A stretch of 64,000 bases of DNA, taken from the NCBI GenBank assembly GCA_023213395.1, contig CM041465.1:234491741-234555740 (forward strand), read 5' to 3'. The notes under the pieces are model-generated. The model was given only the letters and a program-made list of their open reading frames with translations, searched no databases and was not told where the DNA came from. Each line of letters opens with the position of its first letter. Positions within the stretch are counted from its first letter, which is position 1. Of the stretch, positions 44,458-55,417 are shown piece by piece. The stretch comes from Cycas panzhihuaensis (taxonomy: Eukaryota > Cycadophyta). Both the position numbers and the translations under genes were made by a program.

Positions 44458-45496
44458 TGATCCCAAAATAGAGCTTAATTGGTGAAGAAGTTAATTATCA
44501 ACCTTTTCTCCTTGAGATCCTGGGAGTTAGTGTAGAAATCCCAATAACATCAAAACAAAAATGAGCCCACAAAAGGAAATTCTATACCAAATCATTTATT
44601 CTTGACATTTCTCCAAAAGTATGAGGAGTAGTACTTTTATTAAACTATGAAAATCTCCATTTAATAGTGGAGAAATCAACTAGAAAAAGAATGGTTAAAT
44701 TACAAGGAATAAATGATATAATTATACCATAAGGGGGACTCCAACCCTCTGCTTCTCCAAGGATGCGTCCTAAGTAAAGTGCCTTTCACCTACAAGAACC
44801 CCCTCTCCAACCTATAATAGGGCTTAATTTATAGAAAAAAACCAAAATTACATGTTTAACAATTGGCAATCATGCAAGTATAACCACTAACCACCAGAAT
44901 GCATGTTGTCTAAGTGGCCTTCATGCAATTCTTAAAATTTGTAGCTTGTAACTATCTTTAAAGGACTCCAATTTATCTCAAATTTGGTACATGTATAGGA
45001 ACACATGTCCTCTCCTCTTCCTTAAAATTTTAGATCATTTGGATGTCATTTGACTTTATTTTTATTTATTTAATGATAATATATATTTGTTATTTTTCTG
45101 CTAGCTGTGGGATTAATTTTATGCAAACTAGGGCTTGAACTTACAGCTTGTAACTAACCTTAACTAACTCCAATTCAGCCCAAATTTGGTACACATATAG
45201 GAAAAATGTCCCCTCTGCTTCCTTAAAATTTTAGCTCATTTTGATGTCATTTGACTACATTTTTATTCATTTAATGATAATATGTATTTGTTGTTTTTCT
45301 GCTTGCTGTGGGATTAATTTTATGCAAAACAAGGCTTGAACTCTAATCAAATGATATTTTCTGAACCCCACCTTTTGTACACATATAGCAGGATGTGTCT
45401 TCTTCCTTTACACAAAATTTCATATAATTTTGATACTATTTGGCCATATCTCGTTTAGTTATGCCAATGCCTAGCATTTTCTACATCCTGTGAACA
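44458..45496 (-). repeat. 5' LTR of element D
   Basis: Starts TGATCCCAAAATAGAGC and ends TCCTGTGAACA. It carries the same about 201-bp tandem units (near 44941 and 45142, third from about 45343). Its last bases TGAACA also occur in the target just before the duplicated segment (38622-38627), a 6-base microhomology. Confidence 0.9.
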
Positions 45497-45630
45497 TGGT
45501 AATGCTTTGCTAGTATATAAGAATGTCCCTATCTATCTTTGGGCCAAGGCTATCTAGACTGCTATGTTTTACATTAATACTGTTAGTCCCTTCAAACTTA
45601 GCCCCTCTCTATATAAAATATGGTATGGAC
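45497..45630 (+). repeat. Right copy of the 134-bp duplication flanking element D
   Basis: Gapless counterpart of 38628-38761. It begins immediately at the outer edge of the D LTR (45496) and then runs on into unduplicated C sequence (AAACCCCCTC). Confidence 0.88.
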
Positions 45631-46170
45631 AAACCCCCTCTGTCTCCTACTTCAAAAATTTTGGCTCTACTTATTATGCTCACATTCTAAAGGAATACAG
45701 AAACAAGCTCTATGATAGAGCCCTTAAAAATATCTTTGTCGAATACCCTATGGACAAAAAGAGGTATACGATTTTTTTACTTTCATAGTAAAAAATCATC
45801 ATTACTAAAGATGTTATCTTTGTGGAGACTAAAGATCAATTACTTAGACTTTCTCCAAGATGCCTTCATACTGATTTAATGATGTTACTAAATTTGATGT
45901 CAAGATTCTAAAATTTAGGGAGGAAGATGCTCAACAGTTTCTCAAAATCTTGGAATATGATAATAGAGCCCTAGAGAATACAAGTTATGACTCCTAGCCA
46001 ATATGTGAATATTTAGCACCATCATTTGAGAACAACCAAGGTGACAAAGGTAAAGCCATAGTAGAAGGACCAACTTCTCCAACATTAGTGTCTGGCTTAT
46101 CTTCTCTAGCATTGTCAACTTCCTCCATGCTAAACATTTCACATGATCCTTTTTAGGATCAAAATAAAGA
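45497..46170 (+). pseudogene. Integrase of element C, continued after D
   Basis: The first 134 bp repeat 38628-38761. The block 45564-45788 reads FYINTVSPFKLSPSLYKIWY, then GSTYYAHILKEYRNKLYDRA and KNIFVEYPMDKKRYTIF, the usual C-terminal segment of Copia integrases (YAHIPKE-like, FVGYP-like). The remainder to 46170 is the variable acidic linker before RT, with stops. Confidence 0.82.
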
Positions 46171-47890
46171 CCAAGAGGCTATGGAAATGAAAACCTCATT
46201 CCTAACTCAAGGTTTTCATGAAGTCTACTAGCTCCACAAGGATATGTGACCAGATGAGGTAGGTAAAATTGGTACTAGAAGTGCCCATAGAGCAAGGATG
46301 CATGGATCACTTTCTATTAAGCTTGAACCAACATAATTATGCTTTACTCTTAATGAAAAGCCTCTAACATACTAAGAAGTTTTAAAGCATGTAGCTTGGA
46401 GAAATGTCATGAACAAATAGTACTAATCTCTTATTAAGAATGGTACGTAGGAGATTATTAATCTACCATTTAGAAGAAAGGTAGTTTAAACTAAATGGGT
46501 GTTAAAAAACAAGTACAGATCAGATGACACCCTAAAAAAATATAAGGTGAGATTGGTAGCAAAAGGATTCATGTAAAGGGAAGGCATCAACTACACTAAA
46601 ATCTTTGCTCCTATAACCAAATGGCCTACAATCAGAACTCTTATAGCCTTAGATGCTCAACATGGTTAGAAAATCTACCAACTAAATGTTAAGACCATAT
46701 TTCTTAATGAGGACCTTAAAGAAGAAATTTATATGGATTATTGAGAAGGATACGGGATTATCAATCAGGAGCATAAGGTTTGTAGGCTCAGAAAGTTCTT
46801 GTATGACCTAAAATAAGCCCCTCACGCTTAGTTTACTAAGTTGTCTGAAAGAATGAGGCAACTTAGATATAAGGTTTATGACTATCAAGATATTGATGTA
46901 ATACTATTCATCAAGTGCCAAAATGATAAAGTCACTTACCTCTTAATCTTTGTAGATGATATGCTAATAATGGGAAATAATAAATAGGTAATTAGCCAAC
47001 TGAAGAAGAACCTTACTAAAACTTTTAAATTATCTGACCTCAGGTTGATGAAATATTACTTGAGAATTGAGATAACTCAAAAGAATGGTAAAATCTTTCT
47101 CTCCCAATAAAAATATATCAATAACCTTCTAATAAAGTTTTAGTTGGAAGGCACTCAACTAGTGGCTATACCTATGAAACCTAATATTAAGCTTGATGGT
47201 GATACTAGGGAGGTAGATGCAATACTTTATAGGCAACTTATAGGTAGTCTCATCTATACTACTAATAGAAGGCCAAATATTATACACTCTATTAGTATTC
47301 TTACAAGATTCATGATAAATCCTAAGTAGAATCATTGGTATGCTACAATACGATTATTAAGGTACATAAAAATGACTAGCAAATATGGTTTGTTGTATGA
47401 ACCTAATATAAAATTTAAACTTTATATATATATAGACTCAAACTTTACTGGAGATAAAGACATAGGAAGATCTACAACTAGGTACATAACATTTCTTAGA
47501 ATAGCATCAATATCATGGAGATCCAGATGGTAGAAGATAGTTCCAGACTCAAATTCTGAAGCTAAATATATTGTTACTTCTGAGACAAGCAAGGAAGTGA
47601 TATAGCTTAGAAAATTATTAAATATATTAAATTCCACCTAAATAAGTTCTACTAGCTTATATATAGATAATTAGTCTACAATCTAAATGACTAAAAATCT
47701 TATATTTCATGATCATACCAAACATATAAGTATGAAATTCTATAGGATTGGAGAACTAGTTCATGATGGTATAATTCAATTGGAGTACTACCCCACAACA
47801 GATCAAGTGACTTATAGTTTTACCAAACCACTAAAGAGGGTGAAGTTTGAATAGTTCTGAAGGCAACTTGGCCTTAAGGCTTCCATCTCC
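46171..47890 (+). pseudogene. Reverse transcriptase and RNase H of element C
   Basis: Nearly collinear with Copia RT in one main frame but full of stops: KWVLKNKYRSDDTLKKYKVR, LVAKGFM (stop), FAPITKWPTIRTLIALDAQH, EEIYMDY, the catalytic LLIFVDDMLIMGNN at about 46950, KYYLRIEITQKNGKIFLSQ, YRQLIGSLIYTTNRRPNII. RNase H follows with IYIDSNFTGDKDIGRSTTRY, PDSNSEAKYIVTSETSKEVI and the C-terminal QVTYSFTKPLKR. I count about a dozen stops, most at positions where Gln (CAA/CAG) or Trp (TGG) is expected. The catalytic FVDD itself is intact. Confidence 0.9.
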
Positions 47891-48329
47891 AATTGATTGA
47901 AGGAGATGACAATATGAACACCATAATCTATCTTATTTATAAAAACCCCTTGTGGGCACAAAAGGATAAGAGTAAGTCTCTACTCTATCCCATTCATAAA
48001 AACCCTTTGTGGACATGAAAGGATAAGGGTTATATCATTTTAGAAAATTAGAACTTGTGAAAACCTAAAAGAGCATGGGAGATGACCAATTAGTATATGG
48101 AGACTTAGTAGATTTTAGCTATAAAATTCATTATACTAATTGGCTATATAGCTTTATTTAAAGAGTTGCCTGAGTCAGGTTAGTAGATTAGAAAGTCTAT
48201 GGGTTTTCTTCCACATGAGGGATTCCCACAAAAGTGTCATAATAGTTTACTTTGTAAGAGGCTCAAATGAAGACATCATAATATAGAATAAAATATGATG
48301 AAATAACCTTCTACCATTAAGGGAGAGAT
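47891..48329 (+). other. 3' non-coding region and polypurine tract of element C
   Basis: Contains two similar phrases (AAAACCCCTTGTGGGCACAA at 47940 and AAAACCCTTTGTGGACATGA at 48000) and ends with the polypurine tract AAGGGAGAGAT (48319-48329) against the 3' LTR. Confidence 0.75.
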
Positions 48330-48626
48330 TGAAATAGGTTAATATCACAAGGTTTTTACATTGGTTGATTATTTCTAAAATGGGTCTTAAGTGAACTTTA
48401 AATTAGATCACTTAAGTAAAATGCACTTTCATGTGCATTATATATATTTTTATTTCACCTAATTCTAATGCTCCCTCTCTTAAGATAAAAGTAAAAGCTC
48501 AATAGAGGAGGCTCATTCTTACCTCCCTATTTTATGAGAGGTACTCTCTTTCTCTTAAGTCTCTCTTGCTCCCATATTTACCTTGTATTTAGTATATGGA
48601 GATGAAGTATAAATCCACTCTTTTTA
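48330..48626 (+). repeat. 3' LTR of element C
   Basis: Pairs with 34906-35203. The final CA is now TA. It is followed by GTTAT (48627-48631), the exact target duplication. Confidence 0.92.
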
Positions 48627-48631
48627 GTTAT

Positions 48632-49500
48632 TATAAGCAAACTCATTTAGGAGAGGTGATTTTTCTAACTTTATGATTACTCTATTATATGCATATAAAG
48701 TAGGTCTTTAAGCACTTGGTTAACTTGCTTAGTATGCCCATTAGTCTCTAGATAATATGTTGTACTAAACCTTAATTTAATACCAAACTCTTATAACATA
48801 TACCACCAAAATTTAAAGATAAGTTTAGTGTCTTTGTCTAACACTATGGCCTTTGGTACACCACAAAGTCTTATAGATTCCTTAATAAATATGGTTATAA
48901 TATAATATAGTAGGTATTATATAGATTAGAATAAAGTGGGTAAATTTGGTTAATTTTTCTATGTCCATAATGATAGTGTTATATTATCAATTTCTCTTTG
49001 ATAGTCCTAAAATAAAGTCCATTATGATTATTTCTCACTTCTATTCTAGAGTTTTTAGTAGTTATAATAGTCTTGTTAGATGTTAACATTCAACCTTAAT
49101 TCTTTGATGCATTAAGCATTTTGCAACAAAGTCCACTATGTCCTTTTTTATTTCTATCTAATAAAAATATCCCTTTATAGGTACATATATTTTTTGATAA
49201 CCATAATGGCCTATGTATGGTGTAGTGTAGGCTTCTTGCATAATTATTTCTCTAATGTATAAGTTTAGAATAATATATATCTTGTGTTAGCATGGCAATG
49301 CACCATTCTCCAATATATGAAATCTTTCATACCTTCTTGGAAGTTCAACATCCACATCTTCCTAAGCATGTTGCTCTTGTAATGCCATTTCTACCTATTT
49401 TTAAAAATTATACTTTTTACAAGCTTTTAGAATTGAATCAAGTAAATCAATCTAATATATACTCACTGAAGCAACATATCACCTTTAAATCAATGCATTA
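48632..49500 (-). pseudogene. Integrase core of element E
   Basis: Minus-strand reading at 48700-48900: VPKAIVLDKDTKLIFKFWWY (second catalytic Asp), FGIKLRFSTTYYLETNGHTK, QVNQVLKDLL. The expected Glu of the catalytic triad is within QVNQVL, where chromoviruses have ERVNRVLE, so it is changed. It ends at NHLS-MSLLIIT-type sequence where element C begins, and continues at 34905. The HHCC part (49100-49400) is too broken to follow. Confidence 0.78.
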
Positions 49501-50917
49501 GAAACTCTATTATCTTTGAATTTAGCATATTATGGCTAGAAATCACAATCATTGAGCAACTTTAACCACCTATGCTACCTTACATTTAAGTGTAGTTAAG
49601 TAAATATATGTCTTAAACTATTGTGATTAGTATGGATTTAGAATCTTTTCCCTAGTAGGTAATGCCACCATACATTCAATGTGTGCATAATCATCACAAA
49701 CTCTAAATAGCATACTAGGTAATTCTTCTCATAATCTTTTAGCTACTGTAACTCATATTATGTAACCCTTCCATTCTACATGAAGACTGCACCCAATCCC
49801 TCAACGCTAACATTTGAGTAGACCAAAAACTTAGATTTTAGATTTCCTATAATAATAATGGGCATTGGCATGAGTAGTTATTTCAATAGTTGAAACCATT
49901 CTTCACACAGTTCTATCCTAACAAGCTTGATTTTCTTCTTTTGCAACAAGGTGATAGGTGTGGCAATCCTAGAGAAGTCCTTCACAATCCTTTTATAATA
50001 TCCTATAAGTCCCATAAAGATTTCACTTCATATACATTTCTAAGCAATGTCTGATCCATGATTACCACTATTTTTTATGGGTCCATAAAAAATCTAGTTT
50101 TAGAGATCATGTGTCCTAAATAATGTACCTCCTCTTTACAAAACTTCCATTCACTAAGTTTTGCATATAGTTTATATTCGTATAATAATTATAACATTGT
50201 GTGCAAGTGTTTATCATGTTCTTCTATGGTAGTAAGTTAGTATGTCATTGATAAACACACGATAAATTTATTAAAATATACTCTAAATGTACTATTCACA
50301 AAATAGATAAAGGTTGCAAGTGTATTCATTAGTCTAAACAACATCATTAAGCACTCATAGTATTCATACCTTGTTTTGAATGTAGTTTTGAAAATATCTT
50401 CCTCCTTTACTCTAATCTACTAATATCTAGATCTTAGATCAATTTTAGTAAATAGTCTTATACCCTTCATCTAATCAAATGCATCTTTAATTCTTGGTAA
50501 GAGATACCTATTATTTATAGTAGCCTTATTAAGTTGTCTACAATCTATACATAATCTTAGAGTCCTTTCCTTATTCTTTACAAATAAAACTAGGGCTCCA
50601 AAGTGGGATACACTTGGACAAATAAAACCTTTATCCAATCCTATAATTACATGTTGAACTCTACTAATTCTATAGTAGCCAAGTGGTAGGGAGCCTTGGA
50701 GACTAGATCCATCCTCAACACTAACTTATTCAAGTAATTAATATCTCTTCTAGGAGGTAATCCAAACAATTCATTTGGAAATATATCCTTAAACTATTAT
50801 ACAATTAGAAGGTTTTGAGTTTAGCCTCTTTTTCATTCCTTTCTTATTCACATGTGCTATATAATCCTAGTAACCCTTCCTTAGATACGTCTTTTCCTAT
50901 ATAATGAAGATCTATTA
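49501..50917 (-). pseudogene. Reverse transcriptase and RNase H of element E
   Basis: RT motifs in the minus-strand frames: [15 protein letters not shown] (about 50670), [11 protein letters not shown] (about 50600), FTKIDLRSRY then QIRVKEEDIFKTTFKTRYEY (50350-50450), and the active site RVFINDILTYYH (about 50245), where the YxDD aspartate pair has become Asn-Asp. RNase H occupies about 49550-49990 with little recognisable sequence left. The loss of the first active-site Asp alone would inactivate the enzyme. Confidence 0.78.
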
Positions 50918-51563
50918 TATGTTTGTTGGAGTTATTATTGAGTAAACTAGGTCCCAATAACAAGAAATAACTGCCAAGATCTAAACTATTTTGCAACTAG
51001 TTACAAGAATCGAAACTAAAATTTAGTATACAAGTTCTTAAACTAGAGATAGTATAATAAATAAATTAGAAATCTAAAGCATCACATATACATCTAATAT
51101 AACATGGTAAAACCCTAGCAATGTGCTAGGGAAACATCCACGTAGGAAAGGTATTGATCTTTATTATCAAAGAATGGAGAAATATACATAATCTGTAGTA
51201 GAATGCTCACAATAATAACAACTAGTTTCCTAACTCCTCACAGTATATCCAATACATCAAACACCATTAACATAATATAAAAACACCCTAAATCGAGTTA
51301 TATGAGAGAGTCATATAAGGCATAAATCTTGACTATAAAATCTAGGGTATTTTGAAGAAATGATCCTGATTCTCTTTACAATTTAGTATGCTTTTTTGTA
51401 CTAGATTTTTAGGTCAGGGGCTATCACCCCCAAACCCCATCTTTGTAGGGGGGTTCTGGCACCCCCCGCACCCTTGGATCCCCCCAAGGAAGTTTTGGGG
51501 GGGGGGGGGGGGGAACCACACTACCAACCTCTCAAAATTTGAGCCTCTAAAATATTGTTGTCA
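50918..51563 (-). repeat. Solo Copia-type LTR between RT and protease of E
   Basis: Flanked by TATTA on both sides (50913-50917 and 51564-51568). It begins TATGTTTGTTGGAG (TG lost) and ends TTGTCA. The complement has an AATAAAGATC polyadenylation-like signal near 51160. A GC-rich palindromic block with a run of 17 G (51421-51513) stands out from the AT-rich surroundings. The CCACGTAGGAAAGG phrase near 51140 is reminiscent of Copia R/U5 regions. Confidence 0.65.
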
Positions 51564-51830
51564 TATTATCTAATAGTTATTTTCCCTTATAAGATTAAAG
51601 TTTCTCTAAAATCATTCTAATATTCAAATAACTTTTCATAATAATCAATCTTGTCATGATATCCGTCCAACCACTCTAATCCTATTATTGCATTATATTC
51701 ACTTAGAGGAAAAATTTTAAATGTAACACTTGTTGACCACATTTCCCAATCTAATAAGCAAGAAGGTTTACATTCTATTACCTTCCTTTTACTTTCATTT
51801 TCTGTATGCACCATACATTTAATCTTATGA
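51564..51830 (-). pseudogene. Protease of element E
   Basis: The 65-codon block 51617-51814 reads SVTFKIFPLSEYNAIIGLEW then LDGYHDKIDYYEK, the flap and downstream part of the Ty3 aspartic protease (usually SYDVILGMDWL). The active-site half is above 51814 and too broken to identify. Confidence 0.72.
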
Positions 51831-53264
51831 AATCATATCTAGAGCTTGTACTTATCTATAATCTTAAGATGTAAATAATTATAACTACTACCCAAATCAA
51901 TCAATATGGTAAGGTCATGTCTAATTATCTTACCATCTACTTGAACCATGGTAAATTACTAGTTAGCTTGCTTGCCTTTAATAGTTGTATACAGGTATAT
52001 ATGCCATATCTCTTGAGCTTCATCTACCACTATAGATTATATTTCTATATAGTGAGCTACTCCTTCCATAATTAACTATTATGGGTAATTGGTAGTAATA
52101 TAGCCTTTCTCATTATACTTATAAAAATTTTTTAGTTCTCCATCCTTGATTAAATTTTGGAAATCTAAAACTTTTCTTTGATGGCCTTGATCGTGTATGT
52201 TTATTTTCTTTCTAGCTCCCTCGCTTATCATGAATTCATGACCATTAAGCTTCACAACACCTATCCTTATGGATTTCATCCTCTAGGGTCTTGGGTTTAA
52301 ATATATTGGTCTTATTTTATATACTTTTATTTAATGCATTAATAAATTAGTGAGTTTTAACTTTCTCTCAGATATATGGAATGTACTAAAGTAATTCCAT
52401 AAACTCCCTTTGATATTCTTCTACTAACCTTCTTCCTTACTTTAGTTCATGGAAAGCCTCTACTTTATTAGCATAATACTATTATGAAAGGTTCTTTTTT
52501 TATAAGTACTTTACAAATTTACTCCATCTAATGTCCTTTTGTTGAAATCTTTTCACTTTCTTGTGGTTCTCCCACCATAGGGATGCTTTACCTATTAAGT
52601 TATATACTATGACTCTCACTTTTTTCTAGACTTGAAGTCATTTAAACTAAAATACTTCTCCATATTTAGTAACTTTGATTCTTATTCATCCTCCTTAATT
52701 TTCCCACTAAAATTTGGTAGTTTTACCTTCCACATCTCAAATTTCAATGTATTTCTCCTTCCTTTACGTTCTCTTTATATCAACTATGGGGTTTCATTGG
52801 AGGACATTGTGCTTGTAGAGTAGCATTCCTTGCTACAACCTCATGTCCTTTATCTAGTCCTTCTACTTGAATGCTCAGAAGGGGATATTCTTATGATCTA
52901 CTTCTTTGCCTGTTACTTATTATGTTGGAATCCTTTTAGATCTTTCCTTCTCCATGGTCCTATGTATTTTATAAAGTATGGTTTTATAACTCTATAGAAT
53001 CCTCTCATTATCCTCTCTATAACTTCTTAATTACTCTTATAGGCTTCAAACTATCTCTACTAATACCAATGATATATCATTTTATGGACTTAGCCTATGC
53101 CTTGGAAACTCCTTAGTTTCCACCTCTTCTATATCAATATTATTATGGTCCTCTTGGGCTATCCACATATCATCTTTCCTCCTTTCCATCTTCTATTAAA
53201 AAAAAATTATTATGAGCCTTTAAACCTTTATAAGCCTTTAAAACCTAGGCTTTAATACCATAAT
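51831..53264 (-). pseudogene. Gag and primer-site region of element E
   Basis: Capsid motifs at 52390-52640: ASLWWENHKKVKRFQQKDIR, then KVEAFHELK and RLVEEYQREFMELL, matching the retrotransposon gag family. The zinc knuckle at about 52085-52125 is degenerate: FYKYNEKGYITTNYP has the spacing of CxxCxxxGHxxxxC but with tyrosines for the cysteines. The complement of 53248-53262 contains TGGTATTAAAGCC, a decayed tRNA-iMet primer site just inside the LTR edge. Confidence 0.77.
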
Positions 53265-55036
53265 TGTCATAGACCTTCTTAGGAATATAACTCAATGTGA
53301 CAAATGCCTACTTAATTAGGAAAGTACCAAGTTTTTCAAAAGAACATTACTCAAAGTTCAAGTTATTGTTATTATTTTTCTTAAAATTTTAAATTCAACA
53401 AAAGCATCACCCATATAATATAACAAGCTTTCAAAGAATAAGGGCACCTATATATTTACTAACATGTTTCTTTATGTCCAAAGTAGTATATATAATCACA
53501 TAAGAGAACATAAAATAGTAACCACTAAAAGGATAATATGATAAATATTTTATTAGAAAAGAGGATGAATCAATTAGATTAGTTCAAACACATTCACCAC
53601 CCAACATTTCATAATTCCAAAGAAGAAAGTGCCCTTAAGTTGGAGCACATTATATGAACACTAAAATACTAGCATGGCACTCTTCATACAATCCTAACTT
53701 ATCCCTTCAAGGAAAGTACATTCTCTAGATAAAAGTTTAAAAAGTAGCAGCTATTGTTATCTCTTTATTTATATTTCAATATTATGTATACACTTGTATA
53801 TTACACTTAAAAGGAAATTTAAAGAGTGTCATACTACATCTGGATCACTATTATAATAATCTAAATGATCTACTTTACTATGCAAACTATAGGTTTAACA
53901 CTATGTTACCATTCATAAACAAGAGAGGACTCCTCATGCTCATGCCTAAATAACCATAGAAAAGGGATCTCCTCATCCATATATAAATATAAGCATAGCA
54001 TATGGGACTCCTCACTATAATGCACAAGAATAACTAGAGGGGAGTCCTTACCCTTATGCATATAGAAGCATAACATAGGGGACTTCTCACCTTAATGAAT
54101 AAGAATAACTAGAGGGGACTCCTCACCCTGCCTCATGAAAACCTAACATCCATAAAGTAGTCCAAGAAGATTAAAGCAATAATTCACACATATGAATATG
54201 GCAATAATACATCAAATCACTACATGAGATGGTAAAGTTCATTATGTAATATAAAGAGGATTCTCTTAATCCTTGTAAAAAGATGAGGGCTCACTCACTC
54301 AAATCCTCTTATAGAAACAAACATAAAAATAACCAACATATATGGGACTCAACCCTATCTCAAATAACCAAAAGAGACTCTTCAAATCTCTACCAAATTT
54401 TCCATATGAGCTCCTATAAGGTTGCTCTTCTTAATTTTATAGTAGTAATTCATTAGAAGAAAAGTTCTATCCCAAGTATTCTTCTATAATAAAGTTTATG
54501 CTCTTAACCTAGCACATAACACAAGTGTAGATAATTCATCAAAATTTTGTCAAAGAGTCTAAGCATAACCCTTCACCTTTCCATCAAGAATCAACATAGA
54601 AATCCCTTTATAAGCACATCAAAATTGATGGGCTACTCTCTTTACTTTATCATGTAATATGTTCCTCTCTTCAAGGGCTCCACCTTACATCATAAAACTC
54701 TCCTTGCATCATAAAGCTCTCACTCCCAAACCCCCCATGTCCAAAGTGAAAACAAAAAAAGGTATCTTCTTCTCTAATAGTTTCTAGCCTCTACCCTTCT
54801 TAGGCATCATTTTTATAAATTCCATAAATGTTAGGAGAGGTCATAAGCTTTAATGGCTAAAATAATATACTTTATGGCTACCAAGGATGACTTAGAGTTA
54901 CTAACATTAAGATAACTATCAATTTCCCACTATATCCATTATTTGAAAAAAAAATCCTCATTGAAAATATTTAAGTGGTACTTACTCTCTGTCTCTCTCT
55001 ACACATACATACATACATACATACATATATACATAC

Positions 55037-55092
<56 letters not shown>

Positions 55093-55417
55093 CTAAAAAG
55101 ATTGATTTGATAGAATTTTATTAATTAAGGGAAAAGTTATAAATGATATTATGAAAGTATATTAATTACTCTTTATACTACCAAACCATTCTTTTAATAT
55201 TTAGGGCTAATGGACATACTTTAAAAGAATTAATAATTATTTTTTTATAGAGAAATAAATACTTTTAAATAAGGATTTCAACGCAATTAGAATGGCTTAA
55301 TTATGACTTCGAATAAGTGAGATATCACTAAAATAACATAAGGCTATCTGAGAGTGATTTTTCACTTAATTAAGTTTAAATATAAAACCTTAAAATATCA
55401 TCTTAAATATTTAATGG
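53265..55417 (-). repeat. 5' LTR of element E, left part
   Basis: Starts TGTCATAGACCTTCTTAGG beside the primer site. From about 54553 it aligns with the 3' LTR pieces at 19601-19834 and 32512-33070; the part 53265-54552 has its partner outside the window. It contains short dispersed repeats of GGGGACTCCTCAC-type phrases near 53930-54130 and the microsatellite at 54985-55089. Confidence 0.82.
54985..55089. repeat. Compound microsatellite (CT)n (CATA)n (AT)n
   Basis: A CT tract is followed by ACAT/ATAC units and a long AT run. Other simple repeats are at 28084-28104, 31898-31954 and 56008-56031 (CT)n. Confidence 0.95.

Larger units (their letters stand above)
38762..45496 (-). mobile_element. 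Element D: chromovirus-like Ty3 retrotransposon inserted in C
   Basis: Complete in outline, on the minus strand: 5' LTR 44458-45496, primer site 44441-44452, gag, protease, RT, RNase H, integrase, C-terminal tail, 3' LTR 38762-39807. It is the best preserved element here, with frames of 120-220 codons and intact RT motifs. LTR ends are TG(CG)...ACA. The integrase order after RNase H and the LPPYM/VNTEYLKLFEPS C-terminal motif fit plant chromoviruses. The flanks are not a 5-bp duplication but 134 bp of C sequence repeated on both sides. The LTRs differ by a few percent by eye. Confidence 0.9.
34906..48626 (+). mobile_element. Element C: Copia retrotransposon inserted in the integrase of E
   Basis: The LTRs 34906-35203 and 48330-48626 (about 298 bp each) start TGAAATAGGTTAAT and end TTTTCA or TTTTTA. 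An exact 5-bp duplication GTTAT flanks the element (34901-34905, 48627-48631). The primer site TGGTATCAGAGC is at 35206-35217 and the polypurine tract AAGGGAGAGAT at 48319-48329, so all structural landmarks survive. Coding order is gag, protease, integrase, RT, RNase H on the plus strand. It is itself split by a probable solo LTR (36322-37144) and by element D (38762-45496). Many Gln and Trp codons have become stops. Confidence 0.92.

Noticed and set aside
44072-44460. Plus-strand frames of 75-111 codons
   Set aside because: Antisense shadows of the gag of element D, which is clear on the minus strand.
51388-51573. 61-codon plus-strand frame across the G run
   Set aside because: Translation of a GC-rich palindromic block and a homopolymer; no protein similarity expected.
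53930-54130. Repeated GGGGACTCCTCAC phrases considered as a satellite
   Set aside because: Only a few irregularly spaced copies, and the stretch is part of the E LTR; not a regular tandem array.
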